Part shown: positions 31,593-43,700 of the stretch, piece after piece | Position numbering within the stretch: the stretch's first letter is position 1 | Layout of the letters: each line of letters opens with the position of its first letter | From: Rutpela maculata | Lineage: Eukaryota > Arthropoda > Insecta > Coleoptera > Cerambycidae | Assembly (NCBI GenBank): GCA_936432065.2 | Contig: OW386289.2 | Location: forward strand, 135,830,015-135,894,014 | Direction: 5' to 3' | DNA length: 64,000 nt | Program-made: the position numbers and the translations under genes | The notes under the pieces: generated by a model | What the model was told of the DNA's origin: nothing | The model's input: the letters and a program-made list of their open reading frames with translations, nothing else | Databases searched by the model: none

Positions 31593-31690
31593 ATGTGTAA
31601 CAATTATATAAAAAGCTCAGTAAATGGGCGAAGAGTACGTTTTTAGCTTGTTCATTATAGATTGACCCCCTCTTTATTTCTGTTATTATT
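31593..31690 (-). repeat. Family B repeat, inverted remainder
   Basis: Continues the inverted copy of 26080-26245 after the transposon: AATTATATAAAAAGCTCAGT and CGAAGAGTACGTTTTTAGCT match the reverse complement of the left copy. Confidence 0.6.
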
Positions 31691-32216
31691 GGAATAAAAA
31701 GTTTCGTATAAAAGTTGTAAGGTTGTATTCATATATTTTTTAAATGCAATTAAAAAAACAATTGCTTGTATAGGTCACGTTATATAACAATGAAGGTTGT
31801 TTTTTAAATGGAAAACCCTGTATGTTTTTACATATTCTTTTAGATCTTTTTTCCTTGATTTCATTATATAAAAAAATAATAATAATGAAATAATTAAAAA
31901 ATCCGGTACTTAGATCAATTCCAATGCCACCAAACAGCCCTGAGTTAACACCTATGGATGCATTTTTGTGAGGGTATTTAAAGGACAAAGTGAATTATAA
32001 CCATAAAATAGTTATAAAATATTGTTCATCTCAGGATTTTATTTTTATTCTTATATGTCAAACTTTTAATATTCGATATGTCAAGAAATATTACAGCTAG
32101 GATCTATCAACCCTTATATATTTGAAATCGTTTTTTAATTGCATTTAAAAAGAATATAATATACAACCCTACAACTTTTATACGAAACTTTTTGTTTTAT
32201 TTCCAATAATAACAGA
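31681..32216 (+). mobile_element. Inverted-repeat element with mariner-like relic
   Basis: The arms 31681-31766 and 32130-32216 are inverted copies (GTATAAAAGTTGTAAGGTTG against CAACCCTACAACTTTTATAC). Between them, at 31921-31992, is a transposase C-terminal relic. This looks like a deletion derivative of a mariner-like element. Confidence 0.6.
31921..31992 (+). pseudogene. Mariner-like transposase C-terminal relic
   Basis: The translation reads PPNSPELTPMDAFL, then a stop (TGA), then GYLKDKV. This matches the SPDLTP-[LM]-DFFLWG-YLKD block around the third catalytic residue of mariner-like insect transposases. The stop replaces the usual Trp codon by one base. Confidence 0.65.
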
Positions 32217-32615
32217 CATTTTTATTTATTATTTCCAATAATAAATAAAGGTTATTCATTATTTTATAATGAATAACCCTGTACACCCCTACAGCTATTT
32301 GTAACCACTTTCCAATGAGCCACAAGTATAAAATTCAAAGATGAACTTAAAAAAAAGGAGGTTTCTTCAAACAATTCGACAGAAAATATTATAATGTCCA
32401 TAACAATAGTATGAAATTTTTAGTGACTTAATTTAATGTCTGTGTCTCGATATCGTCCAGCACATCAATTTCTTGGGAAGTTTTTTTGTTGTTTTCGTTT
32501 ATTTGACAAGCAATAAAACCTCAGGTATAAATTGTCTTGCACAAATGAACATTTATCGCATTTATCAGTCATCAGTTCTCTTGTATTAATTTTAAAATAT
32601 TTGGAGTTTTACAAA

Positions 32616-32790
32616 ATGAATTTTAACAAAGCAGAACTTGTAGACATGACTTTTGTTTTGGGTGAGTTGGACAGAAACTGAATTTATAAGCAACAGTATC
32701 CTGAAAGAAGTGTCCCTGATGTTAGCAGCTTTGATCCTGGAGAATTATCTTGGCCTTGGCTCGCCTCATATATTCGAAAATAATTTCTGG
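32616..32790 (+). pseudogene. DUF4817-type transposase N-terminal relic
   Basis: Starting at ATG 32616: KAELVDMTFVLGELDRN, a TGA stop (32679-32681), then YKQQYPERSVPDVSSF in the same frame. This fits the helix-turn-helix region (VDM-x-[FL]-V-x-GE...N...Y...YP-[DE]-R) found at the N-terminus of insect mariner-like proteins. It lies downstream of the C-terminal relic at 31921, so the two are separate copies or a rearranged one. Confidence 0.6.
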
Positions 32791-33226
32791 TTATACGCTT
32801 TTTTATCTAGTTTACTTCTACTTTTTTGTTTTATTTCTAGCTATCATAGAACTCGATCTATCGGCTCACTATTGCCCCACCCAGTACATGTAATGAACCT
32901 GATCTTGAAATACCTAAAATAATATCTTCATGTTTTTTCCAGTTGAAAGCGATAGTGAATACGAGCAATACAACAGTGACGACGATATTGAAGAATCCGG
33001 CTCTACTTAAATTGACTAATTGAAAAATATAATGATTACTTGTTATAAAATTCAATTTATTTAATTAATATTAAAAGTACCTCTTAGTACTTATTTATAA
33101 TTACTACAGTTAATTAATTATTTCAATCAGTTTAAAGTATCAAATTGTAAATTAAAGATCCCCAGGATATGACTGTAGTTTACTATACAATATTCTTACG
33201 TGTTTACACCCTTTTTGTAAACACGC

Positions 33227-33637
33227 TGTATCGTGGATTCCGGAAATTATAACACCAGGGTAACACTAAACATTAATTTATTAACTTACGTACTAATTAC
33301 AACAATTAATTACTTGACTAATATTACACTGTGTACTATAATTCACTATTCAGTGCCTTGATCACTATTCTGCTCACTCTCTGACCATCTGAACTGTACA
33401 TCAACTAAACTAGACTGCTCACTCTGCTTCTCCATGCCAAAGATGAGGAATCTAGAATAGTTGTCATGATGTCATCACTCTAGATATTTCCAGAAGGCTC
33501 TTTACTACTGCCAGACTCTGACACCACGCGTCATCTCTGGGCCAACTGCCAAACCAGCTTTGTTGTTTGTTTACTGTCTACCTTTTGAACTTAGAGTGAA
33601 CGCTCATAGATGTCTCTGGGGGTATAAATATCTAACA
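33227..33637 (-). mobile_element. Probable solo LTR, 411 bp
   Basis: The segment starts TGTATCG and ends CTAACA on the plus strand, so each strand reads TG...CA. A TATA-like TATAAATATCT sits near its right end, in place for minus-strand transcription. Its left boundary, TGTATCG followed by CCGGAAATTATAACACCAGG, is repeated at 63788, where the flanks differ. No matching target duplication was found, so solo-LTR status is probable rather than proven. Confidence 0.45.
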
Positions 33638-33990
33638 ATATTTTTGCAGACGAGATAAGAAATATCCAAAATTATTGTTAGTTTGAAAATACAACAAAAG
33701 AAATGTTACAAAAAGGAGCATTTTACACTATACGCGACTTTTTAAATAGAGAATCTTTATTAGGGCCATTTAAAAAAAATAATTAAATTGTTGTAGTACT
33801 TGCTGCTCTCATATGTTTATGTATTTATTATATTAATGTTTTAAAATATTTTGTAAATATCATAACTCTCCTATTTACAGATAGAATTTGTATGTTTATA
33901 TCTATGTTTAAGTTGTTTGTCACCAAATAAGTTTGTCTTATATCAAGTACATTTTATTATGAATATATACACCAAATGTATAAAAAATGG
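33638..33990. other. No supported gene
   Basis: AT-rich sequence without a credible frame or repeat boundary. Confidence 0.4.
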
Positions 33991-34300
33991 TTAATAAAAT
34001 AATAATAATTTTAAAAGTCTTTTAATTGTATATTTAGAGTCACCTGTATTATTATAATAAGCATTAGCTAAAAGATGGGCTTTCAGTTTGTTTTTCAAAA
34101 TAGTAATGGGAGTTTGTTTAACCATTCCTGAAAGGGAATTAGACATTGCAAACTTTTTCCTTTTTGTGTACCATAATCTTTGTTGTGGTGTTCGAATATC
34201 GTTCCTAGTGTGAGTATTAAAAAAATTGTCAATTTGCGTCTCAAATTTACAACTTTTGCAGTCTGACAAAGGGGGGGGGGGGGTAAAGTACCCCCTTCGC
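33991..34300 (-). pseudogene. LINE C-terminal fragment, minus strand
   Basis: The minus-strand frame has HTRNDIRTPQQRLWYTKRKK, then PITILKNKLKAHLLANAYYN. This is the tail following the RT in the same broad LINE type as the neighbouring plus-strand pieces (LK-x-K-L-x-x-[HY]-LL...AYY). The upstream domains are missing. The left part of the interval is an AT-rich tail. Confidence 0.55.
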
Positions 34301-34329
34301 CACGACCCTGCATGTATTTTGAAATGTTG

Positions 34330-35180
34330 ATTGTGGAAGTAGCCAATACAATCTATGTCTGTAATCAAATGGCTACGTACACTTACCTGCTTCGTAATTT
34401 GGTCGGAAAAGTATCACAAAATACATTAACAACTGCATACCACAGCCTCATCCACTCTAGTATATCTTATGCTATACTAGCCTGGGGACATGCCACGAGT
34501 TCGATAAACGTATTTTTAGCACAACGAAAGGTAATACGCATGGATTAAGATATAGAGATGGTTGTAAAGAACAGTTCAAAAATTTAAAAATTATGACAGT
34601 TCCGTGCCCCTACATATTCCAGTGTCTTCTATATGTAAAAAATAATGGTGTATTTAACACAAGAAGTCAAATCCATTCTTATAACACAAGAAATAGAGAT
34701 AATCTTGATACCAACTTCCCAAGATTAACTAAAACTAGAGATGGCACTGGTTATTTAGGAATTCAGTTTTTCAATGTCCTGCCACCTAAAGTAAGATCAC
34801 CGAATGTTAACCATTTTAAATGGAAAGTAAAAAAATACTTGCTCGATAATGCTTTCTATAGCACAAAAGAATTTTTAGGCATGAACCACCACATTATTAA
34901 TTAAGTCTTGCCTCGCATATTCGGGAGCACTGTTCAAAAAATTACTTCGTGCAGTGTTTTATAACTCTATATTGTAAATATACCTATTTATTTTAATATG
35001 TCATTAATTAAGTTTGTTCGTAATGTATTCATTTGTCCTCGCTTTTACATTTCATTTTTATATTTACATATATTGTCTAATTTTATATTACTCAGTAATA
35101 TTATTTTATTGTATATCACATTAACTTTTTTGACGTGTGTAAACACTTTGTGTATCTGACACCAATAAAACTATCTATCT
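34330..35180 (+). pseudogene. LINE C-terminal fragment with TATC tail
   Basis: One frame gives YHSLIHSSISYAILAWGHA. After a frame break near 34550, a second frame (34593-34904) gives MTVPCPYIFQCLLYV, LPPKVRSPN and KKYLLDNAFYSTKEFLG. The copy ends with AATAAAACTATCTATCTATC (about 35164-35183). It is 5' truncated and frameshifted. Confidence 0.7.
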
Positions 35181-36135
35181 ATCTACCTATAGATTTATCC
35201 AAAGCTTTTGACTGCATTTCTTTTGATAAAACTTCAATGTTATGGCATTCGAGGACCTGCTCTTTCTTTTGTCAAAACTCACTAATAGGTTTCAGTGTGT
35301 TGGTCAAAATAACATGTCATCTCTAAGACATCAGGAAGAATGTAAGTAACCTTCTGGGTTACTTCAGTCAAATTCTTGGGCGCATATTTGGATCCAAAAT
35401 TGAAATTTGAAAACCATATTGAAAAAATATATTTCTATTAAAAAACTTAAGTAAAATATCACCCAAAAATGTCTGCTTGCAGGCATATTAGTCTCTTCCA
35501 GTCAGTCTGCTGTTACACAATTATGGCATGGGGACATTCCTGCCATGCAGACAGAATTTTTGATATGTAAAGAGCTGTCAGAAAAATTACTGGCCTAGGT
35601 TATAGAGATGTAAGAAATACCTTTGTGGAATATAATATTTTAACAATACCCTGTAAATACATTTTTGAATTCCTTATATATGCATATAAAAATTTAAATA
35701 AATATTCAGCAAACAGTAATTATCATGAGTATAATACTAGCATAAAAAATGTATTACTGTCCATTATTTTTCAACAAATTTCCACCATGTATAAAGTCAT
35801 TACCATTTAATAAATACAAAAATAACATCAAGAATATGCTCATAGCAAAAGCTTTCTATAGCATTAATGAATTTCTACAATGTGATAACTTTTCTCTAAG
35901 CAAAGTGTAAACATATTTAAAAAAAAATCTATCTAAGAGCTGCATTTTTTTTTTATGTGTACAGTTTGTCTAAATTTACATTGTTTTGTTTATGCTTTTA
36001 CCAATTTTTATACTATATTATATTAAAATAACTAGTTTTCATAGAACTAATAAATTAAAATTATCCAACAAAATTTCTAAATATGTACTTTTGACTTGTG
36101 TAATGATCTAAATTGTATCAAAAACCACCAATAAA
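35181..36135 (+). pseudogene. LINE RT-to-tail fragment, decayed
   Basis: It begins within the RT domain, at DLSKAFDCIS (about 35190-35220). It continues through VRKITGLGYRDVRN and LTIPCKYIFEFLIYAYKN (35625 onwards) to AKAFYSINEFLQ near 35850-35880. It ends in ACTACTACTACTATTA (about 36138). Several frame changes and deletions make it non-functional. It lies directly behind the tail of the previous LINE. Confidence 0.65.
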
Positions 36136-36677
36136 CACTACTACTACTACTATTAATATTATTAACATTATTAATAATTATACTTTTCTGTATAGAACTT
36201 TCTCGCAAGTAAAATATTGCCTAGTGTGTATATATGAAGTGAGAAAATTTTCTAACTTCTATATGGAAAAGTATAACTAGAGAATTAATAATAATATTAA
36301 CAAATTAAAATATTAATAATAATAAGTAAAAGGGGTTAAAATAACAAAAAAAAAAGAATAAAAAATCTAATTGGTCTATAAGAACTCTATATTTTTGGAC
36401 TTCAGTTGCCACCGGCGGCCGAACTATTGAATTTTGAGCATTGTGCCAATGAGAAGTTTTGTTAAGTGTGATGAAGAGAACTTTTTCCCAAAATTTCAAA
36501 AATTCCGATAGAATGGCCTATACTTTTGTGCGGGGTCCTTTGAAAAAAAAAAAAGAGAAAATCAAAAATTTTCATAAAGAGGTTTTCTACATCGCTCATT
36601 CTCAGACAGTTTAAAGGTTTACTCTATATTTGTTACGTACCATTTTATCTTAATAACCATATTTGTTTTTTACTTTA
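36136..36677. other. No supported gene
   Basis: Trinucleotide tail material of the LINE, then AT-rich sequence with no recognisable feature. Confidence 0.4.
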
Positions 36678-36875
36678 TAGCCCCGTCAATGAACATTCAA
36701 TAATGGAGTCTAGAGGGAAATGCCGGAAAAACCAATAACCGGGACCTTCTTCGTGGCACCTCCTATGTTCAGGGACTTTTGATATGTTTACCTCCTAAAT
36801 AGTCCAAACACGGCCCTCAAGTCAAAAATTGGGATCTCGGCATTTCCCTCTAGAAACCATTCATTGACAGGACTA
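36678..36875. mobile_element. Small MITE, about 198 bp, TA target
   Basis: The ends TAGCCCCGTCAATGAA and TTCATTGACAGGACTA are imperfect inverted repeats. A second inverted block, CTAGAGGGAAATGCCG against GGCATTTCCCTCTAG, lies inside. TA at the borders suggests a mariner-type MITE. It is just downstream of PPT2. Confidence 0.55.
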
Positions 36876-36944
36876 TTAGATATGTTAATGTCCTACAAGT
36901 CTGTTATTTTATAATAACCACCCTATTTTGAGATACATTAAATG

Positions 36945-37012
36945 AAAAATAACGCCCTAGGGCGTTATGAATATCTATAACGCCATAAGGCATTATAAAA
37001 TAATAATACAAC
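36945..37012. repeat. Short GC-centred palindromes
   Basis: ATAACGCCCTAGGGCGTTAT is a perfect palindrome, followed by ATAACGCCATAAGGCATTAT, an imperfect one. They lie 200 bp before the larger palindrome at 37215. Confidence 0.6.
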
Positions 37013-37214
37013 CCAAAACAAGCAAATTATGATAGCGTTATTGACAAACAAAATGCGTTGCTATGCAATGGCGGCGTTTACAAACAATTTTGATTTTTAC
37101 TCTCTTTTAAATCAAATCATTCTGAACATAATAGATAGATGTCAAATTAATAAATCGTAAATGTCAAAAAAAAAATTCGAATTAAATAACAGACTTGCAG
37201 GACATTAAACGTTG

Positions 37215-37342
37215 AAGGCACCACGGGTGTTATAGGATAATGACGCCCTCGGTCGACGTACATTCCCTCGGGCCAGAGGCCCTCGGGATTGTACACTGCC
37301 GACCTCGGTGCGTTATTATCCTTATAACACCCTTGGTACCTT
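37215..37342. repeat. Palindromic element with CTCGG-rich centre
   Basis: AAGGCACCACGGGTGTTATA pairs with the right end TATAACACCCTTGGTACCTT. The centre contains several CCCTCGG/CCGAGG words. It has the same architecture as the palindromes at 4799, 39708, 40806, 53560 and 55884. Confidence 0.65.
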
Positions 37343-37557
37343 AATAACTATTTATTACTGCTACTTTAATTGTATTTTTATGTATTTTTAATTCCTAAAA
37401 TGTGTATAATGTAATTATCTCACATGAAATAAGTTATCTATGCATCTATAAAATAAATACCTGCTTTTCTTAAGCATTGTAGACTAAAATTATTACATTG
37501 TAATTATTTTATTTTGTTCTTATAATTTGCACTACTTTTATCCACATAAACTTAAAA

Positions 37558-37756
37558 TCAGTCTAAATAAGGTAAAATATAATTATCACAAATTGACATG
37601 TTCATATGCCACATGAAATGGTTTATTCCAGGTACAGTAACTATTTTTAGTTTCCCTTTGTCGTTCAACGTCTTCAGTCCTATAGCATCCTCTTTGTAAA
37701 TATCACGGTTTACGAAATTGATCACAGTTCCATTTTCATTGAAATATCCAAAATGA
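37558..37756 (-). CDS. PPT2: PPT2 exon 5 (last)
   Basis: Acceptor TTTTTTAG. The exon completes a split Ser codon (WQS-S), then gives HFGYFNENGTVINF and the catalytic His block PGINHFMWH, ending at TGA 37558-37560. Confidence 0.93.
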
Positions 37757-40700
37757 CTAAAAAAGTGCAATAGAAATTACATTACAAATAGAAATATACA
37801 CCGTATTTGATGAAATTACGTTAGTTATACTATTGAAAATATGGTAGACCCTGAGTAATGTTACAAATATTGAGCTCAATCAAATTATGAGTTTATCAGT
37901 CAAGAATATAATTTAAATTTTATGTACTTGAAATCTATATTAATGTTATTTGACAGCAGAGCTATGCAGAGCACTGACAAAAGTACCCGTGAGTACTAAG
38001 CACTAAGCCCTCAGTACTTTCATTTTTCGAGCTCTAAGCACTGTTAATAGTAAAATGCTTGCGATTACTTAGCACTCCAAAAAAGTGCTATAAATTCAGG
38101 AGCACTAAGCACTTATAAAAAATTTTTTCTACTTCCATCTTTAAAATGGCGTTTATCGTATACGTTTCCATGACGCTAAATAATCCTTTAAACACGCTTT
38201 CGACAAACCGTGACTTCGTGCATTTTAGTCACAGGCTGAACTTAGCAACGAGATATTAGTCACGGCTGAGGTTAATTCTAGATATTTTAATGGCAAAAAT
38301 CAAGTTAGTTTTCCGTAATTCTTGTCATCAATCTGTCAAAATAAATCGACGCGTTGTGACAAGAGACAAGTAATTTTGTATTTTTTGGAAAAAAATGAGC
38401 CTAAACGACAGTGAAAGTGAAGAAGATGTTTTCATTGGTACTCCGCACGAAATTACTCAAGCAGCGGCATCGGCAACTGCTAGTTTGCTGCCAGAAAAAT
38501 CTAAAAGTCAATACGAACGTGCATATAAACTTTTCCAAGATTGGCGTCAAGAAAACCAAACAAATTCATTTTCTGAGAATGTATTACTTGCTTATTTCCA
38601 AAATTTGTCGAAAAAGATGAAACCGTCCTCTTTGTGGGCAATCTATTCAATGCTGCGGACGACAATTAATCTAAAAAACAATGTTGATATTAGCAAGTAC
38701 CCCAAATTGTGCGCATTTCTGAAGCGTAAATCAGACGGTTACAGACCTAAAAAGTCGAAAATATTGACACCCCAGCAAATTAGAGAATTCTTATCATCTG
38801 CTCCAGACGAAGAATACCTATTTACAAAGGTAATAGTATAAAACCAAATTAAATAATAATAAACAAAATTATAAATATTTTAGGTAGGGTTACTTTTTGG
38901 AATAATGGGAGCTTGTCGGCGGGAAGAATTGACGAAAATTCAAACAAGTGATGTTGAAGACCTTAACACGGCCCTTTTAGTTCACATTCCTGACACGAAA
39001 ACAAAAACGGAACGTCAGTTTGTTATTGGAGGTAATTTCTATCATACATGCAAGAAATACATGGAACTTCGACCTCCAAACCTGACAAGTACTACCCGAT
39101 TTTTCTTAAACTACCAGCGAGGAAAATGTAGAAAACAGCCAATTGGAATTAATAAATTTGGCAGCCTCTCTAGCGTAGTAGCAAAATTCTTAAAATTACC
39201 TGACCCTGCTGCTTATACTGGTCATTGCCTAAGAAGGTCTTCAGCGACGATTTTGGTGGACTCGGGTGCGGACATCACAGCATTAAAGCGTCATGGAGGG
39301 TGGCGATCCACAGCTGTTGCAGAGAGTTATATTGACCACTCGTTAAACAATAAAATTGAGACCGCTACTAAAATCATGAACACTGTTCAAAATAATGCAA
39401 TGCAAAAAAATAAAGAGAATATTGATATTGCAATTGCTCAAAGTTCAAGCATTGATAAAAATAAAAGTGGACCAAGTATTAGCTTCAATTCAAATCATGA
39501 AGCAAATTTAACACAGTTCGATGGAACGCATTTAGGAAAATCACTTCGTTTTTTTAGCAATTGCCAAAATGTTTCCAATGTAACCATTAATATACACAAT
39601 AAGTAGAACAATAGTTTAGTAATTTTTTACTGTTACCATGTTATTGATACGTTAATAAATGAAATATTAAAATAACTTCCAAATTTTTTATTTAGATATT
39701 TGCTGTCGTAGAAAAAGTATAGTATGCAACACATTTTATAAACTTGTTAGTCACTCATTTTATTAAACACTCGCTCCGCTACGCGTCGGTCGCGATTAAT
39801 AAAACTCGTGACTAAAATGACGTTTATAAAACTTGTTACATAATATACTATAAATAATGGAGTATCTATTATTCTATTGAGGCTAGAACATGAATTTAAG
39901 TATCCTTTTAAGGTCCCCAACTCGCATTCCTCCATTGTCTGCTTTTTTTGACATTTGTCCCCCACTCATCAATTATTAAGCGCGGGGGTGGGCCAGTGAA
40001 TTTGGTACCGGGACCCATGATTTGATGTGGGGGACCTGCATGTGATGAGGAATAATTCAGTTATTTTTTTAGACCAAACATTTTGGTGATTACGATGTAT
40101 GAATGAATTTGAAATTGCCAACGTTTTCGAAAAAAGAAATATATATAGAAATATTCAGAAAAAAAAAATTAGACTATTTTTTAAAATGTTATAAACGAAA
40201 ACAATTTATTTTAAAACATTTCCTTAAGAATTATTACACGAGATATGATGTAAATTACATTTGATATGATATAATGGGGTATTTTCCATTTTTTTAAATT
40301 CAGTTTTGATGATGTATATCAGGTAATGTTGTTATTTTAACAATTACTGCATAATCAATTTAAACCAAAACGAATTTCTTAAATAAAAATAAGAAATAAG
40401 AATACGCCCGTCTAGACACAGATTTCAAATGATTTTATTTGGCGGGAAATAATTTAACCAATAAGACAACTTTCGCTTAAACTGTAACTATCTTACATGA
40501 ATGCCAAATTGTATATTTACTTTACATTATTTTACCTACGATCACTACTGTAAATAGTAAAAAACACACTACCTGCCACCTATGTAAGTTCAACTTTACA
40601 TATTGTAAACAAATCGCACGGTAAAAAAAACGCATGGGACACGCAATTATAGGTGGCTTATATCGCTGATGCGGGGTTTAAAAAAACAAATGCGCCTACG

Positions 40701-43700
40701 TAATTTTCAAACGCTGTCAAAACTGACAATATTTGTTGAATAATATTGTTGACAAGTAAACTAAATCCAGATTTTACTAAATAAATAAGTAAATATGATC
40801 GTAGGTAAAGTATAGTACATAATTCGAGTTGTAAAGCAATTACGCACTCATGGAAATACGCACTCGCCGCTACGCGGCATCATGTGTAACTTTTCCATTC
40901 GTGCGTAATATGCTTCTTACAACACTCATTACGTAATATACTATTACCTATGATGATCAATATAATTGCACAATGTTTGCGCAATAGTAAATATTGCATA
41001 TTATTGATCGTTTAGAATCTATATTGATGAAAATATTGAGGATTGCGTAAAGTTTGAGCAAGTTGAATATTTATTGCCCAATATTAAATATTGTGCAAAC
41101 TTATTGCGACGTCTAGGGTAGGTATGGCGCAATACTTACTCAATTTAACAGTGAAAATGGAGACGACAACACCTCCGGTTGCAACGTTTCAAAGAGAACC
41201 GTTTTAACTGATAATTGCACACCGTTATTGAGTAAACATTGAGTTAGTGTAGGGCAAATCTGGTAGTTCAATAAAAACTGCGCAATTTATATTGCACAAA
41301 TATATTGATCGTCTATGGGCTTAACACATCTATTTTGCTCAATATCTTGAAAATCAATAAATATTATGTACATGTATTTTGAAGGAATTAATAGGTATTT
41401 ATGTTTATTATTTAGAAGTTATCTTAAAAATGTAAACCAATCTCACGGCGAGGATTATGTGGCAACATTACATAAAAACGTCTCTCCACCTCTTCCAGCT
41501 TTGCTTGCCTGCTCTCACTTCTTGTCACACTAGGTCCATTCCTTTGCACAAGTGTGACACTAATTTTGAGTGACAGACATCATAAGTTAAAGAAAGACAA
41601 AATTGCACTAGTGCAGCTCAGTGCCACACTTTTAGTGCAAAGGAATAGACCTAATACAAGTGAAAGAGACATACTGGATAGATTTATTTGTTGTTTGTTT
41701 ATGTGGCGTTTGAATTTGTTATTTTATATTTTATCAATATACTATTAAGATAGAGTTGAATTTTGTGAAGGGGGATTCATTAAATTTGTCCAAATTTGTT
41801 CAATATGTCCATTCTTTCTAAAACAAAATTCGGATTTTTTGTGAGCAAACATGAAAAATCAACAATCAACGTGATGTTAGAACACATCTGTCATTTGACT
41901 AGCCGTTGACATTGTTGCCATATATTGCTAAATATGTTTTTAAAAATCTAATCGGCATTAAAAATTATTTAAAATATTTAATAATTCACGCCTATTATTA
42001 TTTTTTACATCACAAAATTAAATTTCGTGGATAAATATATTAAAATTGATTTAATAAATAAGCTTTATACTCCTGTTTTCTTCAATTATTCTTACTAGAA
42101 CTAGAGAAGGAATTTCAACTTTGCAACACCACACTGTTTTGAATAAAACCATTCTATCAACAAATCCATACAAACTACTTACGTCATCGGCAAATTACCT
42201 ACGTCACCAATTTAAAACACCTGTTACTCCACTTATTTTAACTTCTATTTTCTCAAAAAATTGATAATTATTTTCGCAAAAATCTGTATTGGAAGGTTTG
42301 TTTGTACATATTCTATATTATTCAATAAAAAAAAAAAATTGGAAAATACCCCATTATATAAATATTTTTTCCCTAAATTGGGTTCAAATGAATAACGGCG
42401 TTTTTATATCCATGTCTAGTATACAAATTTCATGTAAAAATGATATGATAAAGTGCTTGGGAGCCTTTTGAACTGTTTGCGAGCACTTTGTGGGATTACT
42501 AAGCAATAAGCCCTTTCGTGAAGTGCTCAAAACACTAAGCACCAATTTTAAAACGTGCTCTCGGGTAAGTGCTTGGTGCTTAGACGAGCACTAAGCACAA
42601 TGCTTAGGAACAGCTCTGTTTGATAATAACAATAAGGTTAGTGCCGTAGACATAGAATTATTGATGACGGCATGAAATATCTTGGAATAATTTTTTATTC
42701 CAACTTTCAGGGCCATTTAAAAAAATGTATACAAAAAAACAAAAAACAATTTAACGATAAAGAGCAAACTGTAAGCACTTATAAATTAACAATACACACG
42801 AACAAGTCTTATTATTTCTCAAACTTCTTTTTATTTCCACAGCACAATTTTTATAAACAGTATTGTTTTGTTGACAAAAAGAATGTTTTGAATCTAGTTT
42901 TATTATTCAATTTCCACGGTATACTTGATAAGGGTTTATCAATGGATTTGTTGTGAAAATTAGTATTTAACTCCTGGGTATCTAAAATAAAATATAGAAA
43001 AGTTGATAATTATGAATTTTAGTAATTTTGGACTGTTTGATTGATAGTAGGTACTAAACCAATTCGAAAAATCTTACGTTTACATTTTTATCTTATTGTT
43101 TTGGTCCATTAGATTAATTTGAGTGCACTGCGCTCTAGATGCAAAAATAAAAGTGGCCCTAAAAAATCAAGTAGTCTCAATTTGATTTTAAGCTGTACAC
43201 GGGGCCGGATTATCCATAAGGCTAAGTAGGCTATAGCCTAGGGGCAACAATGCCTGAATGGGCCAAAGATCTTTTTAACTACTAGATGGTTTAACCCATA
43301 AGGAATTCGTATATGACAAAGCTGCAAACATCTCAACGGAGAGAGCAATATTAACACGCCTCAAAAAGCCTGACAGCAATGCTGGAATTGCCGAACTTTA
43401 CCATTGCTAGTGTCGGGTCAGTTCGAGTTTGTCAACAAGATTTTATGCTCTTAAAGCGCAAACGCAATCAAATCTCAAGCGGCACTAACAACTGACCAGA
43501 GCATCCAGTGGTGTTGCCCGACTGTCACCATTTTCTCTACATTTTCTGATCGCTCAACGTTTGACCACTTCAAAATTCCACGCTTTAAGCGGCTTTTGTC
43601 TCTGATGTTTGACAACGTCGCGAAGGTTTGCAACAGGATACCAACTAGAAGCGAGGCATGCGCATAGACCACACTGCTTATCAATTTTGGTTAAAAAAAT

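Larger units (their letters stand above)
37957..42618. mobile_element. hAT-like element, 4.66 kb, in PPT2 intron 4
   Basis: The left end CAGAGCTATGC and inverted right end CAGAGCTGTTC carry many AGTGCTTAGTGCT-type words just inside both termini (about 37980-38110 and 42450-42600). These are arranged as hAT subterminal binding repeats. The flanks TTTGACAG (37949-37956) and TTTGATAA (42619-42626) match at 6 of 8 positions, a decayed 8-bp duplication. No hAT transposase is recognised inside. Instead it contains a tyrosine recombinase gene (38395-39606), two palindromes and two smaller MITEs. Confidence 0.65.

Noticed and set aside
42672..42956. 94-codon frame starting MKYLGIIFYSN, LINE-like at first sight
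   Set aside because: Only a few residues resemble the RT KYLG block. The rest shows no LINE pattern, so it is left unassigned.
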